From contig CALWWS010000081.1 of NCBI GenBank assembly GCA_944385305.1, positions 1-8,039 on the forward strand: DNA of 8,039 nt, read 5' to 3'. Of this stretch, positions 1 through 6,550 are shown one piece after another. The stretch is from an uncultured Oscillospiraceae bacterium. GTDB lineage: Bacteria > Bacillota > Clostridia > Oscillospirales > Oscillospiraceae. The notes beneath the pieces are model-generated. The model saw nothing but the letters and a program-made list of their open reading frames with translations, made no database searches and was not told the origin of the DNA. Numbering within the stretch: position 1 is the first letter of the stretch; each line of letters begins with the position of its first letter. The position numbers and the translations under genes are program-made.

Positions 1-1784
1 TGGGCGCCACCGCCTTCCACAAGTTTGAGGTTCCCGCCTCCTGGGCCACCGCCGAGGACAAGGCCGCCGCCGAGCACCTGGAGGGCAAGGCCGACACCGT
101 GAAGATGGTGAAGGAGATCATGGAGCCTGTGGGCCGCATGGACGGCTACAGCCTGCCCGTCTCCGCCTTCGCCGACGGCCACGAGGACGGCACCTTCTGC
201 CAGGGCGCTTCCGCCTATGAGAAGCGGGGCGTGGCGGTCACCGTGCCCGTGTGGAACCCGGTGGGCTGCGTGCAGTGCAACCAGTGCGCCTACGTCTGCC
301 CCCACGCCACCATCCGTCCCTACGCTCTCACTGAGGAGGAGGCCGCTGCCGCCCCCGCCCAGACCAAGACCGCCGCTATGACCGGCAAGCCGGCCTACAA
401 GTTCACCCTGGCGGTGAGCCCCCTGGACTGCATGGGCTGCTCCGTGTGCGTGAGCGCCTGCCTGGGCAACCAGGCCATCCTGCGCAAGAACCCCGACGCC
501 AAGGCGGAGGACATGGTGCTGCGCATGGTGCCCCAGGAGTCTCAGGCCGACCAGCAGCCTGTCTTCGACTACATGGTCTCCAAGGTGGCCCCCAAGGCCG
601 ATGTGGAGAACATCACCACCGTCAAGGGCAGCCAGTTCAAGCAGCCCCTGCTGGAGTTCTCCGGTTCCTGCGCCGGCTGCGCCGAGACCGCCTATGCCCG
701 CCTGATCACCCAGGTGTGCGGCGACCGGATGTACGTCTCCAACGCCACCGGCTGCTCCTCCATCTGGGGCGGCCCCGCCGCTACCTCCCCCTACACCGTG
801 GACAAGGCCGGCAAGGGTCCCGCCTGGGCCAACTCCCTGTTTGAGGACAACGCCGAGCACGGCCTGGGCCTGCACCTGGGCCAGAAGGCCCTGCGGGATA
901 GCCTGGCGGACAAGACCCGCAAGCTCATTGCCATCGACTATGTGGACGAGGGCATTGCCGAGGCCGGTCAGGCCTGGCTGGACACCATGAACGACGGCGC
1001 GGCCAACGCCGAGGCCACCAAGAAGTATGTGGCCGCTATGGAGAGCGTGCTGGCCCAGCGGGAGGGCTGCAGCTGCGAGGCCTGCACCCTGGCCCGCGCC
1101 ATTGTGGCCGAGAAGGAGTATCTGGTCAAGAAGTCCGTGTGGATCTTCGGCGGCGACGGCTGGGCCTACGACATCGGCTACGGCGGCCTGGATCACGTCA
1201 TTGCCTCCGGCGAGGACGTCAACATCTTCGTCTTTGACACCGAGGTCTACTCCAACACCGGCGGTCAGGCCTCCAAGTCCTCCAACATCGGCCAGGTGGC
1301 CCAGTTTGCCGCCGCCGGTAAGGTGCAGCCCAAGAAGAGCCTGTCTGAGATCGCCATGCAGTACGGCTACGTCTACGTGGCTCAGGTGGCCATGGGCGCC
1401 AACCCCAACCAGACCCTCACCGCCATCCGGGAGGCCGAGGCCTACAACGGCCCCTCCCTGGTCATCGGCTACGCCCCCTGCGAGATGCACTCCATCAAGG
1501 GCGGCATGGCCAACTGCCAGATTGAGATGAAGAAGGCCGTGGAGTGCGGCTACTGGAACCTGTTCCGGTTCAACCCCGCCCTCAAGGCCCAGGGCAAGAA
1601 CCCCTTCACCCTGGACTCCAAGGCGCCCGCCGGCGGCTACCAGGAGTTCCTGATGAACGAGGCCCGCTACGCCTCCCTCACCCGCGCCTTCCCCGAGCGC
1701 GCCAAGGAGCTCTTCGCCCAGAACGAAGCGGCGGCCAAGGAGCGCTACGAGCACCTGAGCCGTCTGGTGGAGCTGTACAAGTAA
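1..1784 (+). CDS. nifJ: Pyruvate:ferredoxin (flavodoxin) oxidoreductase, C-terminal half (5' end outside window)
   Basis: This enzyme oxidatively decarboxylates pyruvate with CoA to acetyl-CoA and CO2 and passes the electrons to ferredoxin; it is cytoplasmic and central to anaerobic metabolism. The reading frame is open from base 3 and 593 residues are visible, about half of the usual ~1170. The visible part starts before the ferredoxin-like domain. Two CxxCxxCxxxC motifs for 4Fe-4S clusters are encoded at 267-299 and 429-461. The C-terminal thiamine diphosphate domain follows. The four cysteines expected to hold the proximal cluster are at 669 and 678 (SCAGC), 753 (ATGCSS) and 1479 (APCEMHS). 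The thiamine diphosphate/Mg motif runs from GDGWAYD (about 1152) to EVYSNTGG (about 1260). All key residues of the visible part are intact. A CSCEAC stretch near 1068-1085 adds three more cysteines. The ATG at 99 is internal, not the start. The gene ends just before a strong terminator. Confidence 0.97.
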   Translation, partial: GATAFHKFEVPASWATAEDKAAAEHLEGKADTVKMVKEIMEPVGRMDGYSLPVSAFADGHEDGTFCQGASAYEKRGVAVTVPVWNPVGCVQCNQCAYVCPHATIRPYALTEEEAAAAPAQTKTAAMTGKPAYKFTLAVSPLDCMGCSVCVSACLGNQAILRKNPDAKAEDMVLRMVPQESQADQQPVFDYMVSKVAPKADVENITTVKGSQFKQPLLEFSGSCAGCAETAYARLITQVCGDRMYVSNATGCSSIWGGPAATSPYTVDKAGKGPAWANSLFEDNAEHGLGLHLGQKALRDSLADKTRKLIAIDYVDEGIAEAGQAWLDTMNDGAANAEATKKYVAAMESVLAQREGCSCEACTLARAIVAEKEYLVKKSVWIFGGDGWAYDIGYGGLDHVIASGEDVNIFVFDTEVYSNTGGQASKSSNIGQVAQFAAAGKVQPKKSLSEIAMQYGYVYVAQVAMGANPNQTLTAIREAEAYNGPSLVIGYAPCEMHSIKGGMANCQIEMKKAVECGYWNLFRFNPALKAQGKNPFTLDSKAPAGGYQEFLMNEARYASLTRAFPERAKELFAQNEAAAKERYEHLSRLVELYK

Positions 1785-1795
1785 ACAAAATCCAC

Positions 1796-1827
1796 AAGGG
1801 CCCCGGGCGTTTCGCCCGGGGCCCTTT
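1796..1827. terminator. Intrinsic terminator between convergent nifJ and vanZ-family genes
   Basis: A perfect 14-bp inverted repeat (arms 1796-1809 and 1813-1826, arm AAGGGCCCCGGGCG) has a TTT loop and starts 12 bases after the nifJ stop. On the plus strand it is followed by TTTGTCCTGTTATT, a weak U-tract. On the minus strand it is followed by a T-rich stretch (TTGTGGATTTTGTTT), and it lies 15 bases beyond the vanZ-family stop. It probably ends transcription from both sides. Confidence 0.88.
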
Positions 1828-1841
1828 GTCCTGTTATTACA

Positions 1842-3245
1842 CTATTTCATGGCGGGGATGACCACGTCCCAAAAGGGCTCCTCCTCCACCGTGGTCTCAA
1901 AGACATACACCGGCTGGTAAAAGCCCTTGGTGTCCACCCGGTAGTCCAGGGTGCAGGAGGTGACGGTGACCTGGCGGGGCATATAGTTGGCAAAGAAGTC
2001 CGCCCCGGAGAATGCGCCGCCCTGCATCTGCTCATAGGCCTGGGCGGGGGTAATCACCGCCGCCTCCCGGTAGGGGGTGAAGATCACCAGGCTGTTCTCG
2101 ATTTCGTCCAGAAGCGGCCCCTGCTTGCACCGGCAGCGCAGCTCGCCGTCCAGTATGCCCCCCTCTGTGACCTGCATGTCCACCGCAAAGACATGCACGC
2201 CGCTGCCCTCGTAGCGCAGCGGGGTACCCGCCGGAAGCTCAATGCCGTAGGGGCGGAGCATGGCCCGCAAAGTCTCCTCGTCCACCTGGGCGTCGGGCAG
2301 CCCCCAGGTGTCCGTGCCCAGGGAGTAGTCGTAGCTGCCGTCCAGGTAGTTGACCATGAGGAAATCGCCGGTGGAGTGGTTGGCAAACAGGGTGGCATTG
2401 TCATAGTAGTACGCGTCAGGGAAGGAGAGTCCCGCGATCTGGGCAAATTCCTGCCCGAACTGGTCGCAGGACTCCTTGTCCAGCCGGGCGGTGCGGTAGA
2501 CCGGGGCGGAGGAGACGCCCTCTCCCAGGGTACAGGCCAGCTCCCAGCGGATGCCCGCCAGATTCTCCCGAAAGGCGGGGGCCTCGGGCAAATTCCCGTA
2601 CTCCTTCAGATGGTAGCCCCCAAAAATGACCGCCATGGACAGGGCAAAAGCCACGGGATAGGCCAGGTAGGGCAGCCAGCCCTTTGCCCCGCGCTCCCGC
2701 CGGACCAGCACCCGCCACAAAATCATCACGATGCAGTAGCCCAGCCCGCAGCCCAGGGTGTTGCACACCAGGTCGTCCACGTCAAACATACCCCGGCCGG
2801 CGAGATACTGGATTGCCTCAATGGCCAGGGAGACCATAAAGCCGGCGGGCAGGGCGATGTACCACCGCCGGAAGGGCCGTCCCAACAGGGGGAGGAGCAC
2901 CCCCAGGGGGACAAACAGGGCGATGTTAAGCAGCACATTGAGCCAGAGCTGGAGGGAAAAGCTGTTCCACGCCTCCCGCCAGGCCCGGAACAGGTGGAAA
3001 TTTGCCTCAGACCAGCCCCCGCTTGTGTACCGGAAGAGGGTGGCGTAGAGCAAAACGGCCAGATACCCCACCAGCAGCAGAGCGGAGACAGCGCTGCGCC
3101 AGGGGAAGGGCCTGGCCCCCCTGGTCAGAATGCGGAAGAGGACATATACCACCAGAAATACCGCGCAGCACAGGGCCACCGCCGCCACGGCAAAGCCCAC
3201 GCCCCGCTGGAGCAGGCTGATAATCAGATGGAGAAAATCGTGCAT
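1842..3245 (-). CDS. VanZ-family membrane protein with a large C-terminal extracytoplasmic domain
   Basis: This is a 467-residue membrane protein. VanZ was named for low-level teicoplanin resistance, but most family members have no known function. About six hydrophobic segments are visible, near residues 14-40, 52-71, 102-121, 127-147, 158-180 and 190-210. The core carries VanZ-like features: LNVLLNIALFVPLG (about 102-115), then AIEAIQYL (about 141-148) and GMFDVDDLVCNTLG (about 152-165). Positively charged loops (41-50, 122-128, 181-189) fit cytoplasmic positions and put the C-terminus outside. Residues 211-467 form a soluble domain. Its end (ITPAQAYEQMQ, then TLDYRVDTKGFYQPVYVFET) faintly recalls YycH/YycI or PepSY-like folds; this is a guess from pattern only. 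The frame is open back to 3464, but the ATG at 3245 is preferred: it has GGAGAGGAG five bases upstream, and the longer N-terminus would span this gene's promoter. The gene is monocistronic in this window. Confidence 0.85.
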   Translation of the reverse strand: MHDFLHLIISLLQRGVGFAVAAVALCCAVFLVVYVLFRILTRGARPFPWRSAVSALLLVGYLAVLLYATLFRYTSGGWSEANFHLFRAWREAWNSFSLQLWLNVLLNIALFVPLGVLLPLLGRPFRRWYIALPAGFMVSLAIEAIQYLAGRGMFDVDDLVCNTLGCGLGYCIVMILWRVLVRRERGAKGWLPYLAYPVAFALSMAVIFGGYHLKEYGNLPEAPAFRENLAGIRWELACTLGEGVSSAPVYRTARLDKESCDQFGQEFAQIAGLSFPDAYYYDNATLFANHSTGDFLMVNYLDGSYDYSLGTDTWGLPDAQVDEETLRAMLRPYGIELPAGTPLRYEGSGVHVFAVDMQVTEGGILDGELRCRCKQGPLLDEIENSLVIFTPYREAAVITPAQAYEQMQGGAFSGADFFANYMPRQVTVTSCTLDYRVDTKGFYQPVYVFETTVEEEPFWDVVIPAMK

Positions 3246-3250
3246 AAAAA

Positions 3251-3259
3251 CTCCTCTCC
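3251..3259 (-). promoter_or_regulatory. Ribosome binding site that fixes the vanZ-family start
   Basis: The minus strand reads GGAGAGGAG, then five T bases, then ATG at 3245. This strong site selects residue 74 of the longest open frame as the real start. A 7-bp hairpin (arms 3258-3264 and 3269-3275) abuts and slightly overlaps its upstream edge in the mRNA. Confidence 0.85.
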
Positions 3260-3318
3260 GGCCCTGCCGGGCCGGCTGCCTGTTTTTTCCTCCCGGAGCG
3301 GGAAATGAGGTCATCCCC

Positions 3319-3347
3319 ATTATATCATCCCCCGGCCGGGGGGACAA
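3319..3347 (-). promoter_or_regulatory. Promoter of the vanZ-family gene
   Basis: The minus strand has TTGTCC (3342-3347), a 17-base spacer, and TATAAT (3319-3324). A TG one base upstream of the -10 box gives an extended -10. The spacer and the start of the -35 box hold a perfect 14-bp palindrome, CCCCCGGCCGGGGG (3329-3342). GGGGATG (minus strand) occurs three times around the promoter, within 3311-3318, 3325-3332 and 3350-3357. The predicted transcript starts near 3312 and has a leader of about 65 bases. Together with the plus-strand promoter at 3387-3414, this accounts for most of the 219-bp divergent intergenic region. Confidence 0.75.
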
Positions 3348-3386
3348 GGGCATCCCCTTTCCGCCGGATTTCCCGGCTTTTTGCCG

Positions 3387-3414
3387 TTGCTTTTTTGGAA
3401 AGGCGTGGTATAAT
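3387..3414 (+). promoter_or_regulatory. Promoter of the DUF1836-degV-prmA operon
   Basis: The plus strand has a perfect TATAAT at 3409-3414 with an extended -10 TG at 3406-3407. A partial -35 box, TTGCTT (3387-3392), lies 16 bases upstream. Transcription should start near 3421, giving a leader of about 45 bases before the ATG at 3465. The -35 box is weak (3 of 6 to consensus), so the extended -10 probably carries the activity. Confidence 0.75.
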
Positions 3415-3464
3415 GAGTTTAAAATTGTGTGATATGGTTTTAAATATCGGAAAGGAGCGGGCAT

Positions 3465-4016
3465 ATGGAGGAGATCCAGGAGTTAAAGGAGCGTCTGGGG
3501 ACGGAACGCCCGGTGAAGTGGGAGGACTTTCCCGATATCGGGCTGTATATGGATCAGATCATCTCCTACCTGCCCCGGCAGCTCATCCACTACGGGGAGC
3601 GGGAGAGTCTGACCTCCGCCATGGTGAACAACTATATTAAGGACGGGGTACTCCCCCGGGCGGACGGGAAGCGGTACTCCCGCACCCATCTGGCCTACCT
3701 CACCGCCATCTGCGCCCTCAAGCAGGTGCTCTCCATGAAGGACACGGGGCTGCTGCTGGCCGCCGCCGCCCAGGGGCGCACGCCGGAGGAGCTGTACGAT
3801 CTCTTCCGGGGGGAGCTGGACGCCGCCCTCACCGCCACGGCGGACAGCCTGGACGGGGATATGTGGGAGGAGGAGCTGCCCCGGCTGGCCCTCTCCCTGG
3901 CCCTGCGCAGCTATGCCGACCAGCTGGCCTGCCAGCGGATGCTGGAGATTCTCCGCGCCCACACTCCCGGGGCGGGGGAGAAGCCGGAGAAGAGCCGGGG
4001 GAAGAGCAGGGAGTAA
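3465..4016 (+). CDS. DUF1836 family protein, putative MerR-like DNA-binding regulator
   Basis: This 183-residue cytoplasmic protein matches the DUF1836 pattern: a Trp near residue 19, then FPDIGLYMDQIISYL (22-36), then LTSAMVNNYIKDGVLPRADGKRYSRTHLAYL (49-79), then a helix with ALKQVLSMKD (84-93). The segment around 49-80 looks like the winged-helix DNA-recognition part seen in MerR-like proteins. Family members are uncharacterised and DNA binding is inferred. The C-terminal third is helical, and the last ~15 residues are charged and low in complexity (EKPEKSRGKSRE). The start is well supported: AAAGGAG at 3451-3457 lies seven bases before the ATG, and a good promoter is just upstream. It is the first gene of a likely operon, and the gap of 66 bases to degV shows no terminator. 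The family assignment is firm; the role is not known. Confidence 0.9.
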   Translation: MEEIQELKERLGTERPVKWEDFPDIGLYMDQIISYLPRQLIHYGERESLTSAMVNNYIKDGVLPRADGKRYSRTHLAYLTAICALKQVLSMKDTGLLLAAAAQGRTPEELYDLFRGELDAALTATADSLDGDMWEEELPRLALSLALRSYADQLACQRMLEILRAHTPGAGEKPEKSRGKSRE

Positions 4017-4082
4017 ATCCGGCCCGCGCCGGACAAGGACTACGCGCCGGCCTGCCCGGGGCGCACAGGAGGAAAGGGATAT

Positions 4083-4955
4083 ATGAGCGAATTTGTAATT
4101 ATGACCGACTCCTCGGCGGATCTGCCCGCCGGCCTGGTGAAGGAGCTGGAGCTGGAGGTGCTGCCCCTCTCCTTTACCATGCGGGGCAAGACCTACCTCA
4201 ACTGGCCGGACAACCGGCAGATGTCCTCCAAGGCATTCTACCGCGCTCTGCGGGAGGGGGAGATGGCCACCACCTCGGCGGTAAACGTGGGGGACTTCAC
4301 CCAGCGGATGGAGCCCATCCTCCAGTCGGGGCGGGATATCCTGGTGCTCAGCTTTTCCTCCGCCCTCTCCGCCACCTTTAGCGCCGCGTCGGTGGCTGCC
4401 CGGGAGCTGGGGGAGAAGTACCCCCAGCGTAAGGTGCTGGTGGTAGATACCCTGTGCGCCTCCCTGGGGCAGGGACTTCTGGTTTGGTACGCGGCGCAGC
4501 GCCGGCGCATGGGGGAGAGCCTGGAGACGGTGCGGGACTGGGTGGAGGCCAACAAGCTGCGCCTGTGCCACTGGTTTACCGTGGACGATCTCCACTTCCT
4601 CAAGCGGGGCGGCCGGGTGTCCGCCGCCACGGCGGTGCTGGGCACCATGCTGTCCATCAAGCCGGTGCTCCACGTGGACAACGAGGGGCGGCTGATTAAG
4701 GTAAGCACCGCCCGGGGGCGGGGGGCCTCCCTCACCGCCCTGGTGGATCAGATGGAGCGCACCGCCATTGACCCGGCGGAGCAGACAGTGTTCATCAGTC
4801 ACGGGGACTGCGAGGCCGACGCCCGCAGGGTGGCCGACCAGGTAAAAGCCCGCCTGGGGGTGAAGACGGTGCACATCGGCCCGGTGGGGCCGGTGATCGG
4901 CGCCCACTCCGGGCCGGGCACCGTGGCCCTGTTCTTTCTGGGGAGGGAGCGGTAA
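4083..4955 (+). CDS. DegV family fatty-acid-binding protein
   Basis: At 290 residues this is the normal size for DegV proteins, which bind a fatty acid. In Firmicutes some (FakB) present fatty acids to the kinase FakA for phosphorylation and entry into phospholipid synthesis. Whether this one is a FakB partner cannot be told from sequence, and no fakA is in the window. Family marks are intact: TDSSADL (8-14), TTSAVN (63-68), LSFSSALSATF (89-99), VVDTLCASLGQG (120-131, with Thr where many members have Ser), FLKRGGRVS (172-180), SIKPVL (191-196), and the C-terminal lipid-headgroup loop GAHSGPGTVALFF (273-285). The start has AGGAGG at 4067-4072, ten bases upstream. The stop overlaps the prmA start by one base (TAATG), so the two genes are probably translationally coupled. 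Confidence 0.95.
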   Translation: MSEFVIMTDSSADLPAGLVKELELEVLPLSFTMRGKTYLNWPDNRQMSSKAFYRALREGEMATTSAVNVGDFTQRMEPILQSGRDILVLSFSSALSATFSAASVAARELGEKYPQRKVLVVDTLCASLGQGLLVWYAAQRRRMGESLETVRDWVEANKLRLCHWFTVDDLHFLKRGGRVSAATAVLGTMLSIKPVLHVDNEGRLIKVSTARGRGASLTALVDQMERTAIDPAEQTVFISHGDCEADARRVADQVKARLGVKTVHIGPVGPVIGAHSGPGTVALFFLGRER

Positions 4956-5902
4956 TGGACGAGATCAGATGGCTGGAAGTGGTGATTGACGCCCCCCGGC
5001 AGGAGCTGGACGGGCTGTGCGCCCGGCTCACCGCCAACGGGGTGACCGGCCTTGCCATTGAGGACGAGGCGGAATTTCAGCAGTTTCTGGAGCAGAACAA
5101 GCAGTACTGGGACTACGTGGACGACGAGCTGCTGGAGCGGATGCGGGGCGTGTGCCGGGTAAAGATCTACGTCACCGACGACCAGCCCGGCCGCAGCCAG
5201 CTGGAGCAGTGGCTGGAGGGGATCGATCTGCCCTACACCGCTCTCCCCCTGGGGGAGAACGACTGGGCCCACAGCTGGCAGAAGTACTACAAGCCCATGG
5301 CGGTGGGCGAGCGGCTGTACATCGTGCCGGAGTGGGAGCGGGACAAGGGGGTGCCCGAGGGCAAGGTGCCCCTCTACCTCAATCCCGGCCTCACCTTCGG
5401 CACGGGCAATCACGCCTCCACCCAGCTGTGCCTGATAGGGCTGGAAAAGTATGTGCAGCCCGGACAGCCGGTGCTGGATCTGGGGTGCGGCAGCGGGATT
5501 TTGTCCATCGCCGCCCTGGCTCTGGGCGCCTCCACGGCCATCGGGGTGGATATCGACCCCAAGGCGGTGGATGTGGCCTATGAGAACGCCGCCATGAACG
5601 GCATCGGGCGGGACCGGTACACCGTGCGGGCGGGGGATGTGCTCTCCGACCGGGCGCTGGTTCAGGAGCTGGCCCGGCAGAGGTACGCCCTGGTGCTGGC
5701 CAACATCGTGGCCGACGTGATCATCCCCCTGTCCGCCAAGGCCGGGCAGCTGCTGGCCCCCGACGGGGTATTCCTCTGCTCGGGGATTATCGACACCCGT
5801 GCCGACGAGGTGCAGGCCGCCCTGGAGGCCAACGGCCTGTGGGTATTTGACCGGCAGGAGCGCAGCGGCTGGGTGGCCCTGGCGGCCAGAAGCAGGGGCT
5901 AG
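4955..5902 (+). CDS. prmA: Ribosomal protein L11 methyltransferase
   Basis: PrmA uses S-adenosylmethionine to methylate lysines and the N-terminus of ribosomal protein L11 in the cytoplasm. The 315-residue length is normal. Residues 1-90 form the L11-recognition domain (WLEVVIDAPRQE near the start). Then come the linker motif NDWAHSWQKYYKP (102-114), PGLTFGTGNHASTQLC (144-159), the SAM-binding loop VLDLGCGSGILSI (173-185), the acidic GVDIDP (197-202), and LANIVADVI (248-256), the family's version of the catalytic-side motif. The start ATG overlaps the degV stop, with GGGAGGGAG at 4941-4949 acting as ribosome binding site inside degV. The stop TAG shares four bases with the opposing tetR gene, and no standard U-tract terminator follows. 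Confidence 0.96.
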   Translation: MDEIRWLEVVIDAPRQELDGLCARLTANGVTGLAIEDEAEFQQFLEQNKQYWDYVDDELLERMRGVCRVKIYVTDDQPGRSQLEQWLEGIDLPYTALPLGENDWAHSWQKYYKPMAVGERLYIVPEWERDKGVPEGKVPLYLNPGLTFGTGNHASTQLCLIGLEKYVQPGQPVLDLGCGSGILSIAALALGASTAIGVDIDPKAVDVAYENAAMNGIGRDRYTVRAGDVLSDRALVQELARQRYALVLANIVADVIIPLSAKAGQLLAPDGVFLCSGIIDTRADEVQAALEANGLWVFDRQERSGWVALAARSRG

Positions 5903-6486
5903 AGGGGGAGCTTGATGGTATCCTCCAGGTGGAGGGAGCGCACAATCCCCTGAAAGGTGAGCTGGTTGAGCAGCCCGGCCATGTAGGCCGGGCTGTACCG
6001 CATCCCCTCCCGCAGCCACTGGTAGGTCAGGCCGATGTGGGCCGAGATGAGGTACTGGATCAGGCAGTCCTTGGGCAGGGGGAGATCCTCCTGGGCCACC
6101 GGGGCAAAGACCTTCTGGTAGGTCTCCAGGGCGCTCTCCTCCATCTTCCGGCGGAAGTCGGATACCCCGTGCTCCCCCAGCATGGCCAGAAAAAAGGGGG
6201 CATGCCGGGCGATGTACTGGAAATGCCGGGAGTAGTACTGGCCGGGCACCGCCTGCTCCCCCGGCCGGGGCTGCACCTGGCGGCGCAGTCCGGCAAACAT
6301 GTCGTCCACAATCTGGCTGAGGAACTGCTCCTTGCTCTCATAGAGGGCGTAAAAGGTGCTGCGGGCCACCTGGGCCTGGGTTACCAGCTCCTGCACCGTG
6401 ACGGCGTGGGCGGATTTATTCTTCATCAGCTCCAGCAGGGCGTCAATGAGATACTGCCGGCTGCGGGTTTTGCGCCTGTCCTCCAA
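5899..6486 (-). CDS. TetR/AcrR family transcriptional regulator
   Basis: With a TTG start at 6486 the protein is 195 residues, typical for TetR regulators. The N-terminal DNA-binding domain covers about residues 4-60. The helix-turn-helix is visible as TVQELVTQAQVARSTFYALYESKEQFL (30-56), including the family hallmark STFYALYESKE. The C-terminal ligand/dimer domain (about 75-190) resembles the TetR_C_8 type found in clostridia and in DhaS-like regulators, but the ligand is unknown. The frame stays open to an ATG at 6552, but the promoter (TTGCGC/TATACT, 6517-6545) lies inside that extension. Transcripts would therefore lack the ATG. GGGAGG sits eight bases before the TTG. The gene lies downstream of the decarboxylase in the same orientation, so it is a candidate regulator of it, of itself, or of both. 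Confidence 0.9.
   Translation of the reverse strand: MEDRRKTRSRQYLIDALLELMKNKSAHAVTVQELVTQAQVARSTFYALYESKEQFLSQIVDDMFAGLRRQVQPRPGEQAVPGQYYSRHFQYIARHAPFFLAMLGEHGVSDFRRKMEESALETYQKVFAPVAQEDLPLPKDCLIQYLISAHIGLTYQWLREGMRYSPAYMAGLLNQLTFQGIVRSLHLEDTIKLPL
5971..5995. other. Strong inverted repeat inside the tetR 3' end, downstream of prmA
   Basis: This is a perfect 10-bp stem, CAGCCCGGCC (5971-5980) with GGCCGGGCTG (5986-5995), and a five-base loop, ATGTA. It lies 68 bases past the prmA stop, within the tetR coding region (residues near YMAGL). No U-tract follows on the plus strand, so it is not a classical terminator. It could still mark or protect the 3' end of the prmA transcript, since nothing else there would. 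Codon constraint in GC-rich DNA could also have produced it by chance. Confidence 0.5.
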
Positions 6487-6494
6487 GACGGCCA

Positions 6495-6500
6495 CCTCCC
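6495..6500 (-). promoter_or_regulatory. Ribosome binding site supporting the TTG start of tetR
   Basis: The minus strand reads GGGAGG, then eight bases, then TTG at 6486. No ATG in frame lies between the predicted transcription start and the helix-turn-helix region, so this site decides the start codon. A GTG at 6495 in the same frame overlaps the site and is less likely. Confidence 0.7.
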
Positions 6501-6516
6501 GGGGTAGTTTTCTTCC

Positions 6517-6545
6517 AGTATATAAAAACCTGCCCCGCCGCGCAA
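6517..6545 (-). promoter_or_regulatory. Promoter of the tetR gene
   Basis: The minus strand has TTGCGC (6540-6545), a 17-base spacer and TATACT (6517-6522). It starts just after the terminator of the upstream decarboxylase gene, so tetR is probably its own transcription unit. The predicted transcript starts near 6510, leaving a leader of about 25 bases. Confidence 0.65.
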
Positions 6546-6550
6546 GGGAC

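Noticed and set aside
2193..3308. Long plus-strand open frame opposite the vanZ-family gene (371 codons)
   Set aside because: It is the GC-rich antisense shadow of a membrane protein with a clear start, ribosome site and family motifs. Its translation is Gly/Gln/Pro-rich with no recognisable domain.
3246..3464. N-terminal extension of the vanZ-family protein (73 extra residues)
   Set aside because: The extension covers both divergent promoters and would begin upstream of the gene's own -10/-35 boxes. The downstream ATG has a near-ideal ribosome site.
4025..4050. Direct repeat CGCGCCGG (4025-4032 and 4043-4050) between the DUF1836 gene and degV
   Set aside because: An 8-base GC-only repeat is expected by chance in such GC-rich DNA. 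No hairpin, U-tract or promoter goes with it.
3483..4907. Minus-strand open frame of 474 codons opposite DUF1836 and degV
   Set aside because: It spans two real genes and the gap between them. The His/Gly/Pro-rich product has no family features, typical of a shadow frame in high-GC DNA.
5922..5935. Short inverted repeat CCTCCA/TGGAGG just after the prmA stop as a terminator
   Set aside because: The two-base loop cannot form without opening a pair, the stem is short, and no U-tract follows.
4799..6019. Minus-strand open frame of 406 codons opposite prmA
   Set aside because: It crosses the degV/prmA junction and the tetR end. It is low in complexity, and the opposite strand carries an unmistakable PrmA.
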